Assembly: GCA_025927685.1 (NCBI GenBank)
Contig: JAICKX010000014.1
Coordinates: 1 to 45,671, forward strand
Direction: 5' to 3'
Origin: Thermoleophilia bacterium
Lineage (GTDB): Bacteria; Actinomycetota; Thermoleophilia; Gaiellales; JAICJC01
Length of the DNA: 45,671 nt
Below the pieces are notes generated by a model that searched no databases, was not told the origin of the DNA, and was given only the letters and a program-made list of their open reading frames with translations. Below, one piece after another: positions 1 to 8,952 of the stretch. The position numbers and the translations under genes were made by a program. Every line of letters starts with the position of its first letter. Within the stretch, counting starts at the first letter, position 1.

Positions 1-1610
<1,610 letters not shown>

Positions 1611-1621
1611 TCACGAATGTG

Positions 1622-1924
1622 TCACGAAGTGGGCGCCTCGGGCACGTCTCCGACCTCGAATCGAAGCGCGAGCGCGCGGCCCGCGACGGCGCCGATCCCG
1701 AGCTCCAGGTCGCGCCGGAGCATGGCCAGCTCGCCGGCCCAGGGAGCCGACCCGCACACGATCACGAGCGTCTCGCCGGAGAGCCGTGCGGGGTGGGAGA
1801 CGGCCGCCGCTCGCGGGCCGACCAGACCGGCCCAGGCCGCGCGAACGGCGGCCAGCTCGGGCTCGACCCCGGGCGGCCGGCGGCCGAGCACGAGGTCCGG
1901 CCGGATCTGCTCGAGGTCGCTCAC
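1622..1924 (-). CDS. dciA: DciA-like DUF721 protein
   Basis: A 100-residue DUF721 (DciA-type) protein. DciA is the ancestral loader/operator of the replicative helicase DnaB in many bacteria that lack DnaC or DnaI. The sequence starts VSDLEQIRPDLVLGRR and has the typical core with AAWAGLVGPRAAAVSHPARL and a strand rich in L/V/I followed by APWAGELAMLRRDLELGI. It is at the short end for the family. The GTG start overlaps the recF TGA by 4 bp (GTGA), so it is probably translationally coupled. The position between recF and gyrB is the usual actinobacterial place for this gene and supports the call. Confidence 0.85.
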   Translation of the reverse strand: MSDLEQIRPDLVLGRRPPGVEPELAAVRAAWAGLVGPRAAAVSHPARLSGETLVIVCGSAPWAGELAMLRRDLELGIGAVAGRALALRFEVGDVPEAPTS

Positions 1925-2997
1925 GCCGCCCGTGCCACCCCGTCGGAGACCCTGACGACCGCCGTCGCCCGACCTCCGAGGTCGGCCTCGTCGGTCGAGG
2001 TGAGGATCGCCTGGTCGAACCGGGCCACCGCGTCGAGCAGGAGCGCTCGCCGGTGGGCGTCGAACTCGCCGGTGACGTCGTCGAGGAGGAGCAGCGGCAG
2101 CTCGTCGCGCTCCTCCGCGAGCAGGTCTGCCTCCGCCAGGATCAGCCCGAGCAGCATCCGCCGCTGCTCGCCCTGCGACCCGTAGCGGCGGATGTCCCGC
2201 CCCGCCTCGCTGAGCTCGACGTCGTCCAGGTGGGGTCCGCGGCCGGTGGAACCGCGGTCGACGTCGCGGCGCCGGGACGCGGCGAGCGCCTCGAGGAGCT
2301 CGGGCCCCGCGGCGTTGGCGGCCAGCGCGAGCGGGACGTCGCCGGGCTCGCCGCCCAGCTCCCCGAGCCGCTCGCGCAGACGGGGCACGAGCCGTGAGCA
2401 CAGCCGCTCGCGGGCGGCCAGGAGCTCCCCGCCGGCCGTCGCGAGCACCCCGTCCCACGCGTCGAGCCCGTCGGCTGAGGCCGCCCTCGCCCGGACGCGG
2501 CGGAGCAGGTGGTTTCGCTGGACGAGCGCCCGTCCGTAGGCAGCCGGCACATCGGCCAGCGCCGGCCACAGGCGCACGACGGCCCGGTCGAGCCAGGCCC
2601 GCCGGAGCGCCGGCGGCCCCTGCACGAGTCGCAGCCGGTCGGGCGTGAAGACGAGGACCGGGAAGCGGGCCAGGAGCGCGGCCACCGACCGCTCGGGCGC
2701 GCCGGCGACGGTCACCCGCTTGGGCTCGCCGGGACGGAAGCCGACCTCGCTCGTGACAGGGCCGCCGCGAAGGTGGGCGTCGACCTCGACCCGCGTCACC
2801 TCGGAGCCGAAGCGGACGACCTGCGACTCCGTGCTCGTGCGCGGCGAGTACCCCGCACAGCCGAAGTGGATCATCTCGATGAGGCTGGTCTTGCCGGCGC
2901 CGTTCGGGCCGACGACGCCGACGAGCCCCTCGGCGAAGGCCACGTCCACCCGGGCGTAGCACCGGAAGGCGGTGCCGCGCGCCGCCGCGACCCGCAC
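1921..2997 (-). CDS. recF: DNA replication and repair protein RecF
   Basis: SMC-like ATPase that loads RecA at gaps with RecO and RecR. The 358 residues carry Walker A GPNGAGKT (about residues 32-39), an ABC-type signature YGSQGEQRRMLLGLILAEAD near residue 270, and a Walker B LPLLLLDDVTGEFD about 35 residues later. The GTG start lies 1 bp after the dnaN stop codon, and the 3' end overlaps dciA by 4 bp. Length and gene order are canonical. The N-terminal strand (RVAAARGTAFRCYARVDV) is less conserved than usual, but the start fits the position of the family's MRV... opening. Confidence 0.96.
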   Translation of the reverse strand: MRVAAARGTAFRCYARVDVAFAEGLVGVVGPNGAGKTSLIEMIHFGCAGYSPRTSTESQVVRFGSEVTRVEVDAHLRGGPVTSEVGFRPGEPKRVTVAGAPERSVAALLARFPVLVFTPDRLRLVQGPPALRRAWLDRAVVRLWPALADVPAAYGRALVQRNHLLRRVRARAASADGLDAWDGVLATAGGELLAARERLCSRLVPRLRERLGELGGEPGDVPLALAANAAGPELLEALAASRRRDVDRGSTGRGPHLDDVELSEAGRDIRRYGSQGEQRRMLLGLILAEADLLAEERDELPLLLLDDVTGEFDAHRRALLLDAVARFDQAILTSTDEADLGGRATAVVRVSDGVARAA

Positions 2998-2998
2998 G

Positions 2999-4108
2999 TC
3001 AGGTCGAGAGCCTGATCGGCATGATCAGGTAGGAGAAGCTGCCGTCCTCCCCCTGCACGAGGCCGGGGCGGAGCGGGCTCGTGAGCTTGAGCTTCACGGT
3101 GTCGCCCTCGACGCTCTCGATGCCGTCGCGCAGGAACTCGGCGTTGAAGCCGATCTCCATCGGCTCGCCCTGGAAGTCGACCGGCATCGACTCGTGCGCC
3201 TCGCCGACGTCCTGCGTCTGGGCGCTGACCGTGAGCTGGCCCTGCTGGAAGGCGAGCCTGAGCGGCAGCGCCCGATGCGTCATGAGCACCGACGACGTTC
3301 GCCTGACGACGTCCAGGAGCTCCTCGCGAGACGCCGGGATCTCGTGGTCGAAGGTCTGGGGGACGAGCTGGCGGTAGTTGGGGAACTGGCCGTCGATCCG
3401 CCGCGCCGAGAGCGACACGCCGTCGACGCCGAACACGATCTGGTTCTCGCCGATCGAGACGTCGATGGTGTCGGCGGCCGCGGCAGTCGCGATGCGCGAG
3501 AGCTCGGTCAGCGCGCGGGCCGGGACGATGGCCTGGGCGTCGCCTCCGGACCCGGGCAACGCGGCCTCCTTGACCGAGAGCCGGTAGGAGTCCGTGGCGG
3601 CCATCGTGACGGTGCCGTCGCCGAACTCCACCAGGACCCCCGTCAGGACCGGGCGCGACTCGTCCTTGGACGCCGCCCGGGCGACGTGGTTGATGGTCGC
3701 GACGAACGCCGCGCGGTCGACGGCGAACGCCGGCCCCGAGGCCTCCGGCAGATGGGGGAAGTCCTCGGCGCCCTGGGAGTGCAGCGTGTACTCGCTCGGC
3801 CCGCAGGTGAGCTTGACGGCGCCGCTTCCGCCCGCCTGCTCGAGCGTCACCGGCTGGGTCGGCAGCGCCCGCACGATCTCCAGGAGCAGCCGGCCCGTGA
3901 GCACGGTCGAGCCGGGCTCGGCCACCTCGGCCTGGAGGCTGGCGCGCACGGAGAGCTCCATGTCGGTCGCGGCCAGCTCGACCGGTCCCCCGGCCTCGGC
4001 GCGGATCAGGATCCCCGAGAGGATCTGGACGGTCGAGCGCTGTGACACCCCGCGAGCGACGACCTGGAGGCGGTTCAGCAGGTCTTCCTGGGGACAGACG
4101 ATCTTCAT
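2999..4108 (-). CDS. dnaN: DNA polymerase III sliding clamp (beta)
   Basis: The beta clamp encircles DNA and tethers polymerase III and repair proteins. The 369-residue protein begins MKIVCPQEDLLNRLQVVARG and ends YLIMPIRL, both typical, and has three repeated clamp domains including FPHLPEA and RRIDGQFPNYRQLVP. The ATG at 4108 has an AGGA about 10 nt upstream. It also overlaps, as ATGA, the stop of a possible short leader reading frame. Candidate client in this window: NucS, whose C-terminus has an ELTLF clamp-binding-like motif. recF follows with a 1-bp gap. Confidence 0.98.
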   Translation of the reverse strand: MKIVCPQEDLLNRLQVVARGVSQRSTVQILSGILIRAEAGGPVELAATDMELSVRASLQAEVAEPGSTVLTGRLLLEIVRALPTQPVTLEQAGGSGAVKLTCGPSEYTLHSQGAEDFPHLPEASGPAFAVDRAAFVATINHVARAASKDESRPVLTGVLVEFGDGTVTMAATDSYRLSVKEAALPGSGGDAQAIVPARALTELSRIATAAAADTIDVSIGENQIVFGVDGVSLSARRIDGQFPNYRQLVPQTFDHEIPASREELLDVVRRTSSVLMTHRALPLRLAFQQGQLTVSAQTQDVGEAHESMPVDFQGEPMEIGFNAEFLRDGIESVEGDTVKLKLTSPLRPGLVQGEDGSFSYLIMPIRLST

Positions 4109-4137
4109 GCGGACGAGTTCCTGGGCGCCACCATCAT
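4105..4137 (-). CDS. Possible short leader ORF coupled to dnaN
   Basis: A reading frame of about 10 codons (MMVAPRNSSA) precedes dnaN, and its TGA overlaps the dnaN ATG as ATGA. It has a better Shine-Dalgarno (AAGAAGGA, minus strand, about 4152-4142, 4-7 nt from the two ATGs) than dnaN itself. The arrangement looks like a translational-coupling leader. The peptide has no recognisable function, and the frame could arise by chance. Confidence 0.25.
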   Translation of the reverse strand: MMVAPRNSSA

Positions 4138-4358
4138 CACTTCCTTCTTTAAGAAGGAGAGGTTATAGGAGTAGGGGCTGCCAATCATGCGGAGAACGTC
4201 GGACGGACCGCTCCGGGAGCGGCGTTCGCGTGCGGAGAACCCCGGGGAGTGAGGCGGGCGGATGTTCACATCTTCCCCGCCGGTGCGACACGTGCGGCGC
4301 GGGCTGCGCAGAACGCCCCGGTTCCACACAGCTTTCCCACAGTCCGGCTGGAGAACCT
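4109..4358. other. dnaA-dnaN intergenic region, candidate part of oriC
   Basis: This 250-bp gap holds DnaA-box-like sequences near dnaA: GTTCCACA at 4321-4328 and TTTCCCACA at 4333-4341. A weaker TGTTCACA lies near 4264. At the dnaN side is a relatively AT-rich stretch (about 4133-4170) with a perfect 7-bp inverted repeat CCTTCTT-T-AAGAAGG at 4143-4157. No box matches TTATCCACA exactly (7 of 9 at best). Actinobacterial origins usually lie in this gap, so origin function is likely but not proven. Confidence 0.5.
4143..4167 (-). promoter_or_regulatory. Candidate dnaN promoter and palindrome
   Basis: On the minus strand TATAAC (4167-4162) resembles a -10. It is followed directly by the 15-bp palindrome CCTTCTT-A-AAGAAGG (4157-4143), which contains the Shine-Dalgarno of the short leader frame. 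The palindrome could be an operator overlapping the start of transcription, or a 5' hairpin masking the ribosome site. No clear -35 was found. Confidence 0.35.
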
Positions 4359-5717
4359 TCACCGAGCCTGCTTGATGCGCGCCGTGAGCTCCTGGACGAC
4401 GTTGAAGGCCTCGCGGTCCTCGCGGATCAGGCGCGTGACGCGATTCACGCCGTACATGACGGTGGCGTGGTCGCGCCCGCCGAACTTGGCGCCGATCTTG
4501 GGCAGGGACTGGTCGGTCAGCTCACGGCACAGGTACATCGCGATGTGGCGCGGCAGGACGATCGACTGCGGGCGCTTGTCGCCGCGCAGGTCGACCAGGC
4601 TCACGCCGTAGGCGTCGCACACCGCCTGCTGGATCTGCTCGATCGTGATCGACCTGCGCTCGCCACCCGGGAAGACGTCCTTCAGGACCTCGCGGGCGAC
4701 GTCGACCGAGATCGGCCGGCCTGTGAGCGACGCATACGCGATCACCCGGGTGAGCGCGCCCTCGAGCTCGCGGATGTTCGAGGTCACCCGGTCGGCGATG
4801 AACGTGAGCACCTCGGGGTCGGACACCCGCAGGCTCTCCGTCACGACCTTCTTGCGCAGGATCGCGATGCGGGTCTCGAGATCGGGCGGCTGGACGTCGG
4901 TGATGAGCCCCCACTCGAACCGCGTGCGCAGGCGTGCCTCGAGCGTCGCGAGCTCGCGGGGCTGCCGGTCCGAGGAGATGATGATCTGCTTGCCGGCCTC
5001 GTAGAGGCTGTTGAAGGTGTGGAAAAACTCCTCCTGGAGCTGGTTCTTGCCTTCGATGAACTGGATATCGTCGATTAGCAGAACATCACATGACCTATAA
5101 CGGCCTTTGAATCCGACCATACTTTTGTCCCGCAAAGCGTCCACAAACTCGTTGAGGACAGTCTCGGTTGTGACGTATCGCACGGTTAGGTATGGGTGCT
5201 GCTGGCGGACGTACTGTGCGACCGCCTGGAGCAGGTGCGTTTTCCCCAGGCCCGTGGAGCCGTAGATGAAGAGCGGGTTGAACGCCTGGGCCGGCGCCTC
5301 GGCGACGGCCAGGGCCGCGGCGTGCGCGAACCGGTTGGACGGGCCGATGACGAAGAGGTCGAACGTGTAGCGCGGGTTGAGCGTGCCGGCCGGGGGCGGC
5401 GGCTGCGCCGTCGGGACGGGCGGCGGCTCCGCCTCCGCCTCCTGCTCGGCGGCGGCCCGGATGGCCTCCGAGATCGCGACGCGCAGCTCGACCACGAGCT
5501 CGTGCTCGGCGGCGGCGGCGTTCAGCAGGCTCCCGAAGTGTCCCTCGATCCAGGTCTTGGTGAATTCGTTGGGCACGCCCACGACCAGGCGCTCGTCGCT
5601 CGCCTCGAGGGCCTCCGTCCCGCCGAACCAGGTCTCGTAGGTGCTGGGGTTGAGCGCCTCGCGCAGTCGCTGCGAGATCGTCTCCCAGGTCCGGGTGGCG
5701 GCCGCGTCGGAGGTCAT
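4359..5717 (-). CDS. dnaA: Chromosomal replication initiator DnaA
   Basis: AAA+ initiator that binds DnaA boxes and melts oriC. From ATG 5717 (MTSDAAATRTWETISQRLRE) the protein is 452 residues. Domain I is followed by a Pro/Glu-rich linker (about 90-120), Walker A GSTGLGKT (153-160), Walker B LLIDD (213-217) and a C-terminal HTH with the signature GGRDHATVMYGVNRV. An in-frame upstream ATG (MADFTASELG) would add 24 residues but overlaps a likely -10, so I prefer 5717. Codons about 171-217 have unusually low GC and many rare codons, unlike the rest of the gene (see findings). It opens the leftward replication cluster. Confidence 0.97.
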   Translation of the reverse strand: MTSDAAATRTWETISQRLREALNPSTYETWFGGTEALEASDERLVVGVPNEFTKTWIEGHFGSLLNAAAAEHELVVELRVAISEAIRAAAEQEAEAEPPPVPTAQPPPPAGTLNPRYTFDLFVIGPSNRFAHAAALAVAEAPAQAFNPLFIYGSTGLGKTHLLQAVAQYVRQQHPYLTVRYVTTETVLNEFVDALRDKSMVGFKGRYRSCDVLLIDDIQFIEGKNQLQEEFFHTFNSLYEAGKQIIISSDRQPRELATLEARLRTRFEWGLITDVQPPDLETRIAILRKKVVTESLRVSDPEVLTFIADRVTSNIRELEGALTRVIAYASLTGRPISVDVAREVLKDVFPGGERRSITIEQIQQAVCDAYGVSLVDLRGDKRPQSIVLPRHIAMYLCRELTDQSLPKIGAKFGGRDHATVMYGVNRVTRLIREDREAFNVVQELTARIKQAR

Positions 5718-5784
5718 CGACGCAGGCGAGTCTACGCTGTGGAACCCCGCGCGGCAACCGAGCTCGGAGGCCGTGAAATCCGCC

Positions 5785-5790
5785 ATTTTA
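5785..5790 (-). promoter_or_regulatory. Candidate dnaA -10 element
   Basis: TAAAAT on the minus strand (5790-5785) lies about 67 nt before the chosen dnaA ATG, giving a leader of roughly 60 nt. The spacing to the palindromic box pair at 5831-5844 would allow DnaA to control its own promoter. No convincing -35. Confidence 0.35.
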
Positions 5791-5963
5791 CGCGGTTTCC
5801 AGGGACTTTCGGAAGTACTCAACAGGTTCGTCCACAGCTGTGGAAATCTCATCCCGAGATGCCCGGAGGCGGTGGAAAGCGGAGGTTTCCGGGCGGTTTG
5901 CGGTCCGGCGGGGGTGGGCGTCGCGGGCGCATTTCCACACCCGGTCACAATGGCCGCCTGCTC

Positions 5964-5969
5964 TATACT
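5964..5969 (+). promoter_or_regulatory. rpmH promoter -10 (TATACT)
   Basis: TATACT ends 11 nt before the rpmH ATG, so the transcript would have a leader of about 5 nt or less. No Shine-Dalgarno is present in the intervening bases. Another TATACT, with similar spacing, precedes the BFN gene. Confidence 0.5.
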
Positions 5970-5980
5970 GACCGCCGCCG

Positions 5981-6115
5981 ATGAAGCGCACCTACCAGCC
6001 CAACACCCGCAAGCGCGCGAAGACACACGGATTCCGCAAGCGCATGAGCACGCGAGCCGGACGTGCCGTGCTCAAGCGCCGGCGGGCGCGTGGGCGCAAG
6101 CGTCTGTCCGCATAG
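5981..6115 (+). CDS. rpmH: 50S ribosomal protein L34
   Basis: A 44-residue basic protein, [20 protein letters not shown] through [10 protein letters not shown], which is the complete and nearly invariant L34 sequence. It is a structural protein of the large ribosomal subunit. It begins the rightward cluster rpmH-rnpA-yidD-yidC-jag-rsmG-parA-parB. rnpA starts 5 bp after the stop. The start appears leaderless or nearly so. Confidence 0.98.
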   Translation: MKRTYQPNTRKRAKTHGFRKRMSTRAGRAVLKRRRARGRKRLSA

Positions 6116-6120
6116 CCTCC

Positions 6121-6501
6121 GTGAGCACCCCGCCGATCCCCCCGCCCGGCCGGCGCGGCCGCCTGTCGCGCGCCGCCGAGTTCGACGCCGTGAGCCAGCT
6201 GGGCCGGTCCGTGGGAGGCCGGTATCTCGTGCTGCGCTACCGGCGCCGGGATGACGACGGCGGCCCGCGGGTCGGCTGGGCCGTCCCGCGCAAGGTGGGG
6301 CCGGCGGTCGACCGAAACGCCGTGAAGCGGCGGTTGCGCGACGCCGTCGCTCGCCAGGACGACCTGCTTCGGCCGGCGACGGACTACGTGCTGATCGCCC
6401 GCCCGGGCATCGAGGCCGCGGCCGAGGCGCAGGGCTTCGACTGGTTGTGCGGTCAGGTCGAGGAGCTGTTGCGCGCCGTCGAGCCGGAGCCGGTCCCGTG
6501 A
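6121..6501 (+). CDS. rnpA: Ribonuclease P protein component
   Basis: Protein subunit of RNase P, which helps the catalytic RNA mature tRNA 5' ends. From GTG 6121 it is 126 residues. It shows the family pattern [10 protein letters not shown] near the start, then [20 protein letters not shown] with the RNxxKRxxR RNA-binding motif. Position 5 bp after rpmH is diagnostic. The frame is open upstream, but that part overlaps rpmH and is not protein-like. Its stop overlaps the yidD GTG (GTGA). Confidence 0.95.
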   Translation: MSTPPIPPPGRRGRLSRAAEFDAVSQLGRSVGGRYLVLRYRRRDDDGGPRVGWAVPRKVGPAVDRNAVKRRLRDAVARQDDLLRPATDYVLIARPGIEAAAEAQGFDWLCGQVEELLRAVEPEPVP

Positions 6502-6752
6502 TCCGCGGCATCGTCGTGGTGGCGCTGCGCCTCGCGCGGCTCGCGCTCATGCCCTTCGTCGCGATGACGTCGATCACCCCGCGGGTGTGCAAGTACGAGC
6601 CGACGTGCTCCCACTACGCCGAGCAGGCCGTCCGCCGCCACGGCGTCGTACGCGGCCTCGGGCTCGCGTCCTGGCGGCTGCTCCGCTGCAACCCGTGGTC
6701 GAAGGGCGGCTACGACCCCGTGCCCGCCGACGACCGGGAGGCGAGGGCGTGA
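6498..6752 (+). CDS. yidD: Membrane protein insertion efficiency factor YidD
   Basis: Small (84 residues) peripheral membrane protein that assists YidC-dependent insertion. It contains the family core [20 protein letters not shown], then the HG..RG motif and [16 protein letters not shown], with the conserved cysteines. An N-terminal hydrophobic/amphipathic stretch ([19 protein letters not shown]) fits membrane attachment. The GTG start overlaps the rnpA stop by 4 bp, and its own stop overlaps yidC by 4 bp. Confidence 0.95.
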   Translation: MIRGIVVVALRLARLALMPFVAMTSITPRVCKYEPTCSHYAEQAVRRHGVVRGLGLASWRLLRCNPWSKGGYDPVPADDREARA

Positions 6753-7573
6753 TCTTCGGCATCGTCGTCCTCGAGCAGGTCGAATCGGTCATCAAGAGCG
6801 TCCTCACGACCTACCACGACCACATCTCCTCGTGGGGGCTCTGCATCATCCTGCTGACGTTCACGGTGCGGCTCGTGATCCTGCCGCTGACCATCAAGCA
6901 GTTCCGGTCGATGGCGGCGATGCAGACGATCCAGCCCAAGGTCAAGCAGCTCCAGAACAAGTACAAGGGCAAGTCGGCGCGCGAGGACAAGCAGCAGATG
7001 CAGAAGGAGCTGATGGACCTCTACAAGGAGCACGGCGTGAACCCGTTCGCGTCGTGCCTGCCGCTCGTCGCCCAGCTCCCCGTGTTCATCGGCCTCTACC
7101 AGGTGCTGCGAAACCAGATCGAGCCGACGCCGGACGTCTCGTTCCTCGGGATCGACGACATCTTCCAGAAGCTCTCGTCGATCGGCGGGATCACCGAGTA
7201 CATCATCATCGCCCTCTACGTCGGGACGATGCTGGGCTCGACGCTGCTCTTCTCGTTCGTCACCGACCGCCAGCAGAAGTACATGTTCGCGGCGATGCCG
7301 ATCTTCTTCATCCCGTTCGTGATCGGGGTCCCGGCGGGCGTGATGATCTACTGGATCACGACCAACGTCTGGACGATCTGCCAGCAGGGCGTCATCAAGC
7401 GCACCATGGGGCATCGCCTGCGGCCGGCGACGTCTCCCGCCGGCGGGTCCGACAAGGGCAGCGCAGCCGCGCCCAAGGCGACCGGCAGCCGTACGCCGCC
7501 GGCGGCGACCGGGAGGCGCGCCCAGAGCGGTGGCGGACGCAAACGCCGCCGGGGCGGCGGGCGGCGGCGGTGA
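6749..7573 (+). CDS. yidC: Membrane protein insertase YidC/Oxa1
   Basis: Inserts and folds inner-membrane proteins, alone or with SecYEG. From GTG 6749 it is 274 residues. There is an N-terminal membrane segment ([20 protein letters not shown]), then the charged cytoplasmic loop with [13 protein letters not shown] and [20 protein letters not shown]. Three further hydrophobic segments follow. The C-terminal tail is unstructured and very basic ([12 protein letters not shown]), as in ribosome-binding tails. It lacks the large periplasmic P1 domain, as in Gram-positives. Coupled by 4-bp overlaps to yidD and jag. Confidence 0.96.
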   Translation: MIFGIVVLEQVESVIKSVLTTYHDHISSWGLCIILLTFTVRLVILPLTIKQFRSMAAMQTIQPKVKQLQNKYKGKSAREDKQQMQKELMDLYKEHGVNPFASCLPLVAQLPVFIGLYQVLRNQIEPTPDVSFLGIDDIFQKLSSIGGITEYIIIALYVGTMLGSTLLFSFVTDRQQKYMFAAMPIFFIPFVIGVPAGVMIYWITTNVWTICQQGVIKRTMGHRLRPATSPAGGSDKGSAAAPKATGSRTPPAATGRRAQSGGGRKRRRGGGRRR

Positions 7574-8298
7574 CCGAGCCGCCGGTGCAGGTCGAGGCGA
7601 CGGGAGAGACCGTCGGCGAGGCGCGCTGGGCCGCGCTGCACGAGCTCGAGCGCCGCTACCCCGCGCTCGACCGCACGGCCGTCGAGTTCCTCGTCCTCTC
7701 GGAGGGCCAGCGCGGCCTTCTCGGGGTCGGCTACGAGCCGGCCCGGGTCATCGCGACCCTGTCGGGCGAGCCCCCGGCCGGGCCGGCGCCGGCCGTGCGC
7801 GAGGCCGAGCCCCACCCGGAGGACTCGCCGGCCGCGTCCCGGGTGCGCGCGCTCCTGGCGCAGGTCGTCGACGGCCTCGGGCTGGACGCGTCCGTCCGGG
7901 TCGCGGAGTCCCGGGAGCAGGTCGCGGTGACGGTCACCGGCGACGACCTGGGGCTCTTGATCGGGCGCCACGGTCACACCATCGACGCCGTCCAGTACCT
8001 TGCGAACGCGATCGTGCACCGGCACGAGGAGGAACCGGTGGAGGTCGTCGTCGACGCCCAGGGCTACCGCGCCCGGCGGGAGCGGACGCTGCGCGATGTC
8101 GCCGCCCGGGCCGCGGTGGACGCGATCCGCACCGGGGAGCCGGTGCCGCTCGAGCCGATGTCGTCCGTCGAGCGCAAGATCGTCCACCTGTACCTCAAGG
8201 CCGAGGTGCCGCGCGTCCGCACCGCCAGCGAGGGCGCGGAGCCCAACCGGCACGTGGTCGTCCTGCCGGCCGAGGCCGGCGAACCGCCCGAGGTGTAA
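7570..8298 (+). CDS. jag: RNA-binding protein Jag/KhpB (Jag_N-KH-R3H)
   Basis: Cytoplasmic RNA-binding protein linked to cell elongation and division control in Gram-positives. The 242 residues comprise a Jag_N domain (about 8-63, EGQRGLLGVGYEPARV), a short Pro/Glu linker, a KH domain with GRHG at residues 132-135, and an R3H domain (about 175-235, VERKIVHLYLK to EPNRHVVVLP). GTG 7570 overlaps the yidC stop. The TAA stop (8296-8298) lies inside a parS-like palindrome that continues over the rsmG start. Confidence 0.94.
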   Translation: MTEPPVQVEATGETVGEARWAALHELERRYPALDRTAVEFLVLSEGQRGLLGVGYEPARVIATLSGEPPAGPAPAVREAEPHPEDSPAASRVRALLAQVVDGLGLDASVRVAESREQVAVTVTGDDLGLLIGRHGHTIDAVQYLANAIVHRHEEEPVEVVVDAQGYRARRERTLRDVAARAAVDAIRTGEPVPLEPMSSVERKIVHLYLKAEVPRVRTASEGAEPNRHVVVLPAEAGEPPEV

Positions 8299-8309
8299 AA
8301 CGTGAAACA
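8294..8309. promoter_or_regulatory. Candidate parS centromere site
   Basis: TGTAAAACGTGAAACA matches the universal parS consensus TGTTTCACGTGAAACA at 13 of 16 positions. The right half (CGTGAAACA) is perfect and the left half has three mismatches. It lies about 650 bp from parA and 4 kb from the presumed origin, where parS sites cluster. It includes the jag TAA stop and the rsmG GTG start. Confidence 0.7.
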
Positions 8310-8952
8310 CCCCGACCGGAGGTTGCGGGACTACTGCGACCTCGTGGCCGCCGAGCCGACATCCGTCACCGCGGTGCGCACGCCGGAGCGGGCGTGGGAG
8401 GTGCTGGTGGAGGATGCGCTCGCTGCGTCCGAGCTGGTGGCCTCGCTCGTCGCCCGCGAGGCGGTCGACGTCGGATCGGGCGGCGGCAGCCCCGGGATCC
8501 CGCTCGCACTGGCCCTCGGGCTTCCGACGACGCTCCTCGAGGCCACGGGCACCAAGTGCCGCTTTCTGGAGCGGGCCGTCGCCGCGCTGGGAGCGCCCTG
8601 CACGGTCGTCCATGCCCGCTCCGAGGAGTACGCGCGCGGCGAGGGCCGCGACCGCTTTCCGCTCGCACTGGCCCGGGCGCTTGCGGCGCCGCCCGTGGCC
8701 GCCGAGCTGGTGCTCCCACTGGTGGCGCCGGGCGGCTCGGCGATCCTCTGGACGGGCGCCGGCCTCGACCGGGCGGCGGTGGCCCAGGCCGCCGGCCTCC
8801 TCGGCGGCTCGCTCGCGGCGGTGCACGAGCCGGGCGAGGGCCGCCGGCTGGTCGTCCTGGACAAGCGCGAGCCCACGCCGGAGCGGTTTCCGCGCCGCCC
8901 GGGACTTGCGCGGACGCGTCCGCTCGCGGCGGTACCATCGTCCTCAGTATGA
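8302..8952 (+). CDS. rsmG: 16S rRNA (guanine527-N7)-methyltransferase RsmG
   Basis: SAM-dependent enzyme making m7G527 in 16S rRNA; its loss gives low-level streptomycin resistance in several bacteria. The 216 residues have the SAM motif VDVGSGGGSPGIPLALA (about 55-72), a second motif TKCRFLERA and the C-terminal FPRRPGLARTRPL typical of RsmG. The GTG start lies inside the parS-like site and only 3 bp after the jag stop. Its TGA overlaps the parA ATG by 4 bp. Confidence 0.94.
   Translation: MKHPDRRLRDYCDLVAAEPTSVTAVRTPERAWEVLVEDALAASELVASLVAREAVDVGSGGGSPGIPLALALGLPTTLLEATGTKCRFLERAVAALGAPCTVVHARSEEYARGEGRDRFPLALARALAAPPVAAELVLPLVAPGGSAILWTGAGLDRAAVAQAAGLLGGSLAAVHEPGEGRRLVVLDKREPTPERFPRRPGLARTRPLAAVPSSSV

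Larger units (their letters stand above)
5718..5980. other. rpmH-dnaA intergenic region with DnaA-box-like sites
   Basis: This 263-bp divergent gap contains TCGTCCACA (5828-5836; 8 of 9 to TTGTCCACA) and ATTTCCACA on the minus strand (5847-5839). Together they form a perfect 14-bp palindrome TCCACAGCTGTGGA at 5831-5844. A CTTTCCACC (minus, 5879-5871) and ATTTCCACA (5931-5939) also occur. It could be an oriC half or a DnaA-autoregulated promoter region for dnaA and rpmH. Confidence 0.5.

Noticed and set aside
4105-4362. 85-codon frame spanning the whole dnaA-dnaN gap
   Set aside because: Only the last 10 codons have a ribosome site; the rest covers origin-like DNA and overlaps the dnaA stop. 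Kept only as a low-confidence leader frame.
2972-5078. Plus-strand frames opposite dnaN and dnaA (357 and 494 codons)
   Set aside because: These are shadows of strongly conserved genes; the translations are R/D/H-rich and resemble no family.
7348-8826. 492-codon minus-strand frame opposite yidC, jag and rsmG
   Set aside because: It crosses three confident genes in antisense and shows no protein-like sequence.
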